A DNA stretch of 55,000 nt, taken from NCBI GenBank assembly GCA_002104895.1, contig MCFG01000178.1, positions 1 to 55,000 of the forward strand, given 5' to 3'. This DNA is from Anaeromyces robustus. Its lineage: Eukaryota > Neocallimastigomycota > Neocallimastigomycetes > Neocallimastigales > Neocallimastigaceae. The translations under genes were made by a program, and so were the position numbers. Of this stretch, positions 44,967 through 55,000 are shown one piece after another. The stretch's first letter is position 1. Every line of letters starts with the position of its first letter. A model generated the notes under the pieces. It had not been told where the DNA came from and searched no databases. It saw only the letters and a list, made by a program, of their open reading frames with translations.

Positions 44967-47900
44967 TGGATGAAATTAAAGAAATTATTATTAAATTTAT
45001 AAAAAGTAATAATACTATTGAATTAGAAAATTATATTACCAAAAAGAATATTGAACTTAAAATTCTAAATAATGAAAATTTTGATATAATGAATTATGCC
45101 CATTCATTGAAGAAAGAGGGTAAAATTTCTCATGATATGTTAAAAAGTGTTTCGAATCATATCGATAGAATAAGAAATATTGTTGTAAATATTATTAAAA
45201 AAAATGATTTAAATAAATTGAAAAGATATGTCATAGAAAATGATATTGAATTTAAAAATTTGAACTATTCTCACTTGGATATTATTAATTATATTTTATA
45301 TAAATTTAAAAATGGTAAGGTATCGGATGAATTAAAAGATTATGTTGTTTTCAACTATGATAAAAAAAGAAGTAAAGTTATGAATTTAATTATAAAAGAT
45401 AATATACCAGAATTAAAAAATTATTTAAGATATGAGAAAATTGAATTAAAAAGTTTAAATGATAATTATTTCGATATAATAAAGTATTGCTTATCTCGAA
45501 AATTAAAAGTGTCTGTAAGAATGAGAAATTTTGTAATAAGTCATTTCGATCAAAAAAGAAGTAATATTGTGGAATATATTCGATTAAATGATACTAAAAA
45601 ATTAAATAAATATATAAGAGAAAATGAAATAGAATTAAATATGATAAATGATAATTATTTTAATCTTTTAACTTATTGTCATGATGAACGTCATCATATA
45701 TCTTCTCAGATGAAAGAATTTGTCATACAAAATTATTATAATCATAGAAGGAAAGTCATAACTATGATTAAATATCCAATTTTCTTGTATCAAAATATTT
45801 TATTAAAAAATATTTTGATACAAGAAAATTGGATATTCTTCAAATTATTGAACGTAAAAACTTAGATGAATTGAAAAGATATAAACATAAAAATATTGAT
45901 GAATTTAAGGAAATTAATGATGACTATTTTGATATTATGAAATATTGTTATAATGAAGATCATCAAGTACCAAATAATATTAAAAATTATATTACCTTAC
46001 ATTTTACCGAAAAAAGAAATAGTATTATTAAACAGATACAAAAAAATAATATTGGATCATTAATAAAATATTTAGTTAATAATTATTTCGTTTATAATGA
46101 TCGATTTTATTTTGATGATTTAGATGATGAATATTTTAAAATTATAGACTATTGTAAATCCGATAATCACATTTCTACCAAAATGGTAGATTATATTATT
46201 AATCATTATAATAAGAACAGGTCATGTATTATAGAATCCATTCGAAATAAAAATAAAAAGAAATTAAAAAATTATATTGATGAATATAAAATAGAAATTA
46301 AATCAATAAATGATGACTATTTTAATATTTTTAATTATTGTAGAAAAGAAATTTCGAATAAAGATCTCTATTCTGAAATGAAAATAATCATGTTAAAAAA
46401 TTATGATAAGTTACATCAAAGTGTTATTACCTTGTTAGAAGATGATTTAATGGGAAGGGAAAAGTCAAAAAATTATTTAAATGAACAAAATCTGGAATAT
46501 AAAGATTTAAATGATCAATATTTTAATATAATTGATTAATTTCAAATACAGTTCAATATCCTATAAAACTAAAAAATATATCATTAACCATTATGATGAT
46601 AAACGAAGTACCGTAGTAGACTTAATTAATAATAGTGAATTAATGAAATTAAAAATTTTTCTTATTGAAAAGAATTTGAAATTGGAAGATTTAAATGATG
46701 ATCATTTTAATGTTAAACGTTATACCTTTTCCCTTTTTAACCAAAAATTAATTACACGGGAAATGAGAGATTTTATTATTATTTATAGTGATAATAAAAA
46801 GAAAGAAACCATTGAAATCATTGAAAAAAATAATGTCGAGATTTTAGAAAAATATATTCATGAGAAAAACATTGAATTTAAAGATTTAGATACCGATCAT
46901 TTAAATTTAATAAATCATATCAATGAACTTTATAAGAATGATGTTATTTCAAAGAAAATTCGAAAATTAATTTTTTTACATTATGACTCTACCATAGGCG
47001 AAATTATTAAATTAATTCAAAACAAAGACTTTTATTCATTTAAAAATTATATAACAGAACATAATTATAAACTCTATAATAAGAAATATTTCGATATTAT
47101 TGAAGCTTTATATTCAAAAATATTTTTATTTCCAATTCGTTTAAACATGTTAGTTTTGGATTTTTTTAAAAAAAGAAAGTGTATTATCGTAGAATATTTT
47201 TTCAATAATAATTTCACAGATTTAAAAAATTATATAAAAGAAAATAATATTAGTGAATTAGTAGAATTAAACGATTCCTATTTTAACATTATAGAATTTT
47301 ATCGTTCTTTTCGTAAAGCCATTTCTTCTGAAATGATGACCTACATTATAAGTCATTTATATAAAGAAAGATTTAAAATAGTAGAAATGATTGATGAAAA
47401 TAAATTTAATGATTTGAAAGAGTATACCGAAGCAAATCAGATTGAATTTAAAAATTTAAATAATGAGGATGAAGGATTCCATATCCTAAAATATTGTGAA
47501 ATGTCAAGAGTAGCATCAGAAATAAAAGAATATATAATCCTTCATTATGATAATAAAAGGTATCAATTGATCCAATTTATTGATGCTATAATTAATAGAT
47601 CTAAATATTTAAAAAGTTTAAAATCTTATATGAAGGAGAAGAATATTGATTTTAAAAGCATAAATGATGAAAATTTTAATATTTTAAGGTATTGTGATTC
47701 GAAGAATGGAATAAATTCTTATGACGTTAGAAATTTTATTATTAATCATTACTATAGAAAAAGAGGTATTGTTGTCGATTTAATTGAAAGTAGTAATTTA
47801 AGGGAATTAAAAATATATCTCATTGAAAATAATCTTAAAATGGAGGATTTAAATGATCGTTTATTTGATATAAGGCAATATACATATTCTTTATATGATG

Positions 47901-49747
47901 AAGGCTTAATTACTGAAGAAATGAAAGATTTTATTACTATATATTCGGATAAAAAGAAAAAAGAAATAATTGAAATCGTAGAAAGAAATAGATTAGATGA
48001 TTTGAAACAATATGTTCAAGAAAAAAAATTAAAATTTAAATTTAAAGAGTTAAATGATGGTCGTTTAAATATCATTTATTATATCAATAATCTCTGTAAT
48101 AGTGGTATTATTTCATCACTGATTAGATTTTATATTTTTTACAATTATGACGAATTAATAGGGAAAATAATTGAATTGATTCAAAGAAATAATTTGGATG
48201 ACCTTAAAAACTTTATTATAAATAATAAATTGAATTATAAAATATTAAATAAAAATTATTTTGACATTATTGAATCTTTATTTTCTGATAGGTTTAATGC
48301 TAGAACTTTTAAACTCAAGGATTTCATTTTGATGTTTTTTGATAATAAAAAATATGAATTAATAAATATCATCATGAAAAATAATCTCAATGAGTTAATT
48401 TATTTTAAAAAGGAAAATCATATTGAAGAATTCATGGAATTAAATAATCAATACTTTAATATTATAGATTTCTGTCGATCTAGTGATAAAATTTCATCGA
48501 AAATAAAATTATATATTTCTTCTCATTTATATAGATGCAGAAGTAAAGTCGTAGATATGATTGATAGAAATGAATTTTCAGATTTACAAAACTATACGGA
48601 AAACAATCATCTTGAATTTAAAAATTTAAATGATGATGATTTTAATATCATAAAATATTGTGAAGTAAAAAATGTATCTTCAACTATTAAAAATCATATT
48701 TTAATTCATTATGATAAAATGAGGTATAAAATTGTTACTCTTATTAAAAATATTATTGAAAGTAAGAGGAACCATGAAAATACTATTGGAGAACGTAATT
48801 CTCAAACGAATCAACAACAACAAGATAATGAACAACAATTAATAAACGAATTTAAAGAGTATGTAATTAATAATTACATTCAATTTCAAAATATTAATGA
48901 TGAATATTTTGACATTACGGAATATCTTAATATAAAAAATAATAAAACGATCGTAAATTTCATTATAAATCATTACAGTGATCAAAGATCTAAAATATTA
49001 AATTATATAAAGAATAATAATTTATATGAATTAAAAAGTTATACTAATGAAAATTTAATTATTCTTGAAAATCTTAATACTAATGTATTTGATATTCTAT
49101 CTTATTCAATTAAATATCTAAATCCTTCGGTTGATATGGTTAATTTTATAATTCAACAAAAAGGACATTATGATTTTACCATTTATAAAAATTTAAAAGT
49201 AAGTAAATTTCCACTTTATCTAGCACTTTCTATGGATAATTATGAAATGGCTACCACATTATTAAATAATAAAATGGATATCAATTATCATGGAAATAAT
49301 TTAATAAAAAGATTAATTAAAAATACTAAAAACGTTAACGCTATTAAATATTTAATTCATAATGATTATAAAAAGGAATTCATTATTGATATTGTGAAGA
49401 ATTTAATCCATGACCAAAATAATATAAAAATTTTAAAAATGATTTTTAATTATTATATTTTTGATAATAATTTCATTATAAATTTACTTTACTTTGGAAA
49501 AAAACAAATATCTTTAACACAAAATCAATTACAAAACATTATTACCAACGAAAAAAATAAACTTGGAAATATCGATAATTATGAAAGTATTGCTAATATA
49601 TATGGTAATAATAAAGTATGTCAATTCTTTAAAACCTTTAATGATAATTATTCCGTATTACAAAGATTAAATTCAAAAGAAAATATTTCCATGTTTCCAT
49701 TATCTCCTATAAATCGTACATCATTCAGAAGAAAATTATTTTTATGA
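44966..49747 (+). CDS. Giant helical-repeat protein with ankyrin-like C-terminus, broken by two frame changes
   Basis: Three successive frames (44966-45865, to 46539, and 46532-49747) read on into one another as one repeat series, in total roughly 1,570-1,590 residues. About 21 copies of a ~60-70 residue unit are visible: HYD.KRS.IV.LI..N, L..LK.YI.E..IE, F.(D/S)LND..FNIIKYC, then (I)S..MK.(F)II. This looks like an all-helical solenoid and I do not recognise a named family. The last ~150 residues hold at least one ankyrin-like repeat (FPLYLALSMDNYEMATTLLN) and a Ser/Arg-rich end. Units 8-13 and 14-19 form two copies of a six-repeat block. The frame changes fall at a perfect 31-bp hairpin (45771-45837) and at one apparently extra A near 46540 (GATTAATTTC). 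No signal peptide, so intracellular. Function unknown. Confidence 0.75.
45771..45837. repeat. Perfect inverted repeat, 31-bp arms and 5-nt loop
   Basis: Arms 45771-45801 and 45807-45837 are exact reverse complements, with loop ATTAA. They lie exactly where the repeat series leaves one frame and resumes in another. Confidence 0.97.
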
Positions 49748-50838
49748 ATTATTTTAATTTTTTTAATTTTAAATAAAATAAAATAAAATAAAATTAAAAT
49801 AAAAACAAAATAAAAATAAAAATAAAATAAAAATAAAATAAAATAAAAAATAAAATAAAATACATTAATACTTTTTATTAATTTATATATAAAGTATTAT
49901 ATATATTAAAAAAAATATATTTTTAAGATTTTAAATCAGTTATATTCGAAGTAATATATTTTTTTTAATCATTTTTTTTCATAATTTCATTTAAATAAAA
50001 TAATCAAAAAGGTGTACAATTTGTGCTATAAATATTTTATTTTATTTTATTTTATTTTATTTTAATTTTAATAATATATATAGTAAATTCATATATTTAT
50101 AATTTATCATTACAATATTATTATCTTGTTAGATATATAAATTTATATAATTTTATAATTAAAATTTAATAATTTTTAAATTTTATACATTTTGTAATGT
50201 TTCTGACCATCCAATTATCAAAAAATTTATTAGCTTTATAATTAATTATCTTATAATTTACTTATTTAATTTATTTTATATAAATTGATATATATATATT
50301 TTAATTATTTTTACTTATTTGATTTATTAATTAAAAAACATATTTTGTAGCATTAATAATAAAATAAATAATATTTTTTACACAATATTTATTTAAAAAG
50401 CATGCTGATAATTTTTTAATTTTTTTTATTTAAGAGAGAAGAAAAAATTTTTATAATAATTAAAGTTTATTATTTCATGACATTTTAATATTTAAAATAA
50501 ATAAAAAAATTTGGTTACTTTATTATAACAATTATATTTAAGTTATATATATTAATAATATAAATTAATATATGTAAATTTGTTTATTTTTTGTATATAA
50601 ATTTATTTTCTATATAAATTTTTATAATAATCAATTTTTTTTTTTTTAAACTTTAATTATTAAATTAAGGATAAATAACTTTATTTTATTTTTTATTTGC
50701 TGTACCACCCACATTTTAAAAATTTAATTATGAATTAATTAATTAATTAATTAATTAATTAATTAAAAAGAATATATATATAATATTTAATATTTATAAT
50801 ATTTTATTAAAAAAAATTTTTTTTTTAAAATCTATTAA

Positions 50839-53139
50839 TTATTCAATACATTTTTCTTTAATTCCAAAAGAGGAGTTATGTGAAATGAAATCATTAGAGA
50901 TATAACCTTGTTGTCAATGTCAATAATATAATTATATTATATAAGTCATAAAAAATTTAATATTTATAATTTTATTTTATTTTATTTTATTTTTATAATA
51001 TCTATTATAAAAAAATTTTTATATTCTAATAAACAGAGAAATATAAATAGAGATGATTTAATAATAAATTTTGAAATATATAAATAAAATAAATAAATAA
51101 AAAATTAAAAAAAAAAAAAAACTAAAAAAAAATTTTTACTTATTACTCTATTAAAAAATAAAATAAAATAAAATAAAACAATTTGAAGGAACGCTTATGC
51201 GAAAAAAGGGATAATTGAAATTACAATATGAATTTCTACTAAGATCATTATAACTACTATAATTACGATCACTATCAATATTACCATTACTATATTTACA
51301 AGAAAATATGATTTAGAGTATAGTGTTTGTAAAAATATATATATAGTCAATAATGATATTTTAAATATTTTAGAATAACAAATAATTATTAAAAAAAAAT
51401 GATAATATAAATATTGTTATTAATATATATGTAACTTTTAGATTTCAAAAAAAAAATATTATATTTTTTATATTATTATACATAAAAATTTTAAATTTAT
51501 AAATAAAAAAATATTTATCTATTATTTGAATAAATAAATAAATAAATAATTTTTTTACCTATTATACATCATATTATTGTAATAATAATACTATAAGTTT
51601 TTATTAAAAAATAAGAATATTACTTGTAAAATAAATAATAGAATTTTTTATATTTATATTTATATTTATATTTATATTTATATTTATATTTATATTTATA
51701 TTTATATTTATATTTATTTTTTAATGTATTTATATTTGAATTTATTTTTTTTTGAATTTTTTTTTTACATTAATAAATCTGTTAAATCATTGATATATAT
51801 AAAAATATATTAATTTAAATATTTAAATATCTTTCCCGAATTTCTTGTTTTTTTATTTAATATTTCTAAATAATCATAATAACCTCCGGAAATACAATGA
51901 GATACACCAATATCAATGATTATCAATTTATTAATTACACCTTGTTTTAATTTTTTATATATATATAAAAAAAAATATATAAATAAATAATATATCAAAT
52001 AATTATAGTCTTTCATTTCCTTTATTTTTATATTTTAATAATAATAATAATAATAAAATATTTATATAATATATATATATATATAATTAAATTTTATTAA
52101 TTTAAAATAAAATAAAATATTTATATAATATATATATATATATAATTAAATTTTATTAATTTAAAATAAAATAAAATATTTATAGAAAATATAAAATATT
52201 TATAAAATATATATATACTAATTTATAATAAAAAATAATAGTAATAATAATAAAGACTAAATAATAAGAATTTTTTAATAAGAAATTTTTTTAATCGTTT
52301 CTAATCTTTACTATAATTTCCAATATCAAAATTTCCAAAAATGAAATTCTAAACAATATTCTATTAATTAAATTAAGTTTTAAGATATGGATTTACTTTT
52401 TTTATAATATAATTTTTAAAAAGAAAATTAAATAAAGTTTTTCTTTTGCCTCAGAAGAAATAAATAAATAAATAAATAAAATAAATAAAAAATATAATAA
52501 ATAAATAAGTAAGTAAATAAATAAATAAATAATAAATAAATAAATATAAAAAAAATGCTTTTCTTTTTTTTTTTTAATATAATTATTAAAAAAATTTTTT
52601 ATTCAAAAAATTTAATAATTTTTTAATTTAATTTTTAAATTATTTATATTTAAATTGTATTTTTTTTTATTTTGTAATACAATTCAAATTTTATTAATTT
52701 TCGAAGTTTTTGGTAACAGAAAAATTGATTATATTAAAAGAAAAGTTACACAAATTATTAGTAATTTAGTAATTAAAAAATCTTAATAATTAATGATTAT
52801 CATTAATTATTAAGATTTTTTTTTTTAATTTTTAATTAAAAATTTTTATTTATTTATTTTTATTATTTATTATTGAAAATATGGTTTAATATCTAAATAT
52901 ATAATATATAATATATAATAATAATATATAATAATAATATATAATAATAAAATATAATAATAATATATTATATAATATATAATAATATATTGATTTTTAT
53001 TTTTTTTTACTTTTTTTTAAAATTATCTCTTAAAAATATGTTAAAATTTTTTAAAAAATTATGATTTACTATCACTATTACTAAACATATGAATATGCTG
53101 AAACAGTAAGGCAAGGAATATAATTCCAGATACATTCAT
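50839..53139 (-). other. Possible scattered exons of an unrecognised - strand gene
   Basis: Four islands stand out from the AT background. (1) 53139-53070: MNVSGIIFLALLFQHIHMF, signal-peptide-like, ending at a GTAAAT donor. (2) Within 51810-51950: after an ACAAG acceptor, IIIDIGVSHCISGGYYDYLE. (3) About 51170-51285: after an ATATAG acceptor, NGNIDSDRNYSSYNDLSRNS followed by YCNF. (4) 50906-50839: GYISNDFISHNSSFGIKEKC then IE-stop. Order and strand agree with one secreted Cys-containing protein, but junction phases were not all checked, and this could equally be relics. Confidence 0.2.
51648..51716. repeat. (ATTTAT)n microsatellite
   Basis: About 11 hexamer units. Confidence 0.95.
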
Positions 53140-53844
53140 TTGAAATCATATATTCTAAATAACTAAAAAAAAAAAAAAAATTTTTTTGTTATTAAATATT
53201 TTATTTATTAATTGAAATAAGTTTTTTGTTATATTAATTTAATATTATGCTGGAGTTCGAGTATTAGGAAATAGTTTATCTACAATAACATTAAAAATAT
53301 TTAACAATAATTAAATAATAAATTTTCATTTATAATAATAATAATAATAATATAATATATTTATAAATACCTTGAAAAATATCTTACTATTTAAATAAAA
53401 AATGTAAAATAAACAATATAATATAATATAATATAATATAATATAATATATATATATATATATATAAAATGATTTTAAAATATAAATAGTAAGTTTTTAA
53501 TGAATTAATAACCCTGTATTTAATGAATTACCCTATAGAAATGAATTAATTAGAAAGTTATTAATTCATTAAATATAAAAAAAATTAATATATTAATAGT
53601 ATATAATAAATAAATAAATATATATATAAATATATAAATATATAATAAATAAATATATAATAAATAAATAAATATATAATAAATAATTAAATAAATAAAT
53701 ATGTATATATACTAGGAATTATCCCAATTAAATTAAAAAATGAAAAAATAAAAAAATTAAATATTTAAAATATAATAATCTAAAAAATAAAAAAATAATA
53801 ATAATAAAATAAAACAAAATAAAATAACATTAATAAAAAAAAAA

Positions 53845-54507
53845 ATGTTAAGATTTTTTAATTTATTATTACTTTTTATTTTTGTATCTGGTATTAAAAG
53901 TGATACCATTACTAAGGATGATGTTCTAAAATTAAAGCCAGAAAAATGTATTGAGGATAAAGAATGCGCTCATACTAAAAGTAAATTATGTTTTGATGGA
54001 TTCTGTAGAAGAGTATTCTATTGCCATAACAATGAATGTATAGAAGAAGAAAATAAGGGAATGTCTCACGAATATTATATTACAAAAGATAATTATCAAG
54101 ATTATTCAAATACAACAGATTTAATTTTGGAATCTTGTCCAGAAAAAGCAAGAAATATTGAAAAATGTTTTACACGCTCTTGCTCAAAAGATAACGATTG
54201 CTACAGTAATAAATGTCTTAACAACACATGCATTGAAAATACATCATTTACAACAAATGTTTGCCGATTAAATATTAAATTAGCCAAAATGTATTGTACT
54301 AAACCATATCTCGAAAGTTGTCAAAATGATAATGAATGTGACTCTGGATATTGTAACGAATATAATTTTTGTGCTGATAAAAGAAATAATGATTTATTTT
54401 ATGGATTGTTAATTGTAAGAATTTTTGAAATTTTATTTATAATAATTATTGTAGTCCTTGTTATTTTGTGTATAATGAGATGTAATAAAAAAAAAATTAG
54501 TAAATAA
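53845..54507 (+). CDS. Cysteine-rich single-pass membrane protein
   Basis: 220 residues, no intron. Signal peptide MLRFFNLLLLFIFVSGIKS; an ectodomain to ~182 with about 20 Cys in pairs typical of small disulfide modules (CIEDKECAHTKSKLC, CSKDNDCYSNKC, CQNDNECDSGYC); a transmembrane helix at about 186-211 (ILFIIIIVVLVILCIM); and a short Lys-rich tail. Topology should be type I, with the Cys-rich part outside. Several NxS/T sites are present in the ectodomain. The C-x-n-D/N-x-C-x(4)-C-x(2)-C style is shared with 30264-30906 and the decayed copy at 28855-29390, so this locus carries a small dispersed family. No catalytic motif; receptor, adhesion or inhibitor roles are all open. Confidence 0.8.
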   Translation: MLRFFNLLLLFIFVSGIKSDTITKDDVLKLKPEKCIEDKECAHTKSKLCFDGFCRRVFYCHNNECIEEENKGMSHEYYITKDNYQDYSNTTDLILESCPEKARNIEKCFTRSCSKDNDCYSNKCLNNTCIENTSFTTNVCRLNIKLAKMYCTKPYLESCQNDNECDSGYCNEYNFCADKRNNDLFYGLLIVRIFEILFIIIIVVLVILCIMRCNKKKISK

Positions 54508-54561
54508 AATTAAAAATTATAAACAAAAATACTAATAATTAAACCCTATAAAATAAAAAAT

Positions 54562-54593
<32 letters not shown>

Positions 54594-55000
54594 TAAAATA
54601 AAAATAAAAATAAAATAAAATAAAATAAAATAAAATAAATAGTAAAGAAAAACATGTAATGAATTATATAAAAATAAATAAATAAAATAAAATAAAATAA
54701 AATAAATTAAACATGTAATTAATTAATTAATTAAAAGTTTTCATTTTTCTATCCTATAACTATGTTTATATTTATAATAAATTTATAAAGTTATTTATAA
54801 AAAAGTTTTTTATATTTATAATTATATATCAATAAAGGGTTTTTTTTTTGTTTTTTTGTTTTTTGTTTTTATATATATAGTAAACAAAAAATTATATTAA
54901 TATAAACCAATTAATAACACAAAGGTTGCATTTCACAATATGGCGCATAATTAAATATTTAAATAAATAAATAAATAAAATATTATTAAATAATTTTATT
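54508..55000. other. AT-rich downstream flank
   Basis: AAAAT/AAATA repeats (about 54545-54710), TTAA runs and a T-rich stretch near 54840. No gene seen. Confidence 0.7.

Larger units (their letters stand above)
49748..53844. other. 4.1-kb AT-rich region, few coding-like islands
   Basis: Contains AAAAT repeats right after the gene (49775-49860), TTTTA at 50036-50063, (ATTA)n near 50735-50765, (ATTTAT)n at 51648-51716 and a ~71-bp tandem duplication at about 52050-52190. Exon-like islands on the - strand are listed separately. Otherwise nothing seen. Confidence 0.6.

Noticed and set aside
53240-53300. Possible coding ends on either strand (NVIVDKLFPNTRTPA on -, YAGVRVLGNSLSTI on +)
   Set aside because: Too short, both strands equally plausible, no splice context that decides.

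Overview
The window is nuclear DNA from an extremely AT-rich eukaryote, most likely an anaerobic gut fungus (Neocallimastigomycota). The evidence is long homopolymers and TTTA, AAT and ATTTT tracts nearly everywhere outside genes, short GT-AG introns, secreted proteins carrying hevein-type chitin-binding (CBM18) modules, large Asn/Lys/Ile-rich repeat proteins, and chromodomain Ty3/Gypsy and Ty1/Copia elements. No rRNA, tRNA gene or CRISPR array was recognised.

Region 1 (1-19287) is a nest of LTR retroelements. An old Copia copy on the + strand (A: 4487-5564, with its last bases at 19260-19287) was hit twice. Elements of a TGTAACG...CGTTACA LTR family (1-4486, including a gag-protease-only element) sit against its pol side. 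A second Copia of the same family (B: 5565-19259, - strand) entered its 3' LTR, making the 5-bp duplication ATATA. B's leader was in turn entered by a solo LTR (17629-18159, duplication ATTAT) and by a chromodomain Gypsy element (C: 10687-17591, duplication ATATA). B and C have identical or nearly identical LTRs, look whole and are young. Priming sites can be read from the sequence: B appears to use a cut tRNA-Lys(CUU) 5' half, and C appears to self-prime in the Tf1 manner.

Region 2 (19288-31150, genes on the - strand) holds a secreted M13 (neprilysin-type) metallopeptidase gene with 11 exons, a 5'-truncated tandem copy of its 3' half, and a cysteine-rich single-pass membrane protein with a decayed relative beside it. 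The two M13 copies carry different frame-breaking indels.

Region 3 (31150-44965) is gene-poor. It has a PI-PLC-X-like protein with three CBM18 modules (one frame break in a G5 run) and a secreted protein with three copies of an unrecognised ~70-residue Cys module plus one CBM18. Both are on the - strand and are separated by 5.4 kb of AT-rich DNA.

Region 4 (44966-55000, + strand) has a giant ~1590-residue-scale helical repeat gene with about 21 degenerate repeats, a duplicated six-repeat block, an ankyrin-like C-terminus and two frame breaks, one of them at a perfect 31-bp hairpin. After 4 kb of AT-rich DNA with possible exon islands comes another member of the cysteine-rich membrane family (53845-54507).

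All family calls rest on motifs read by eye; no database search was run.
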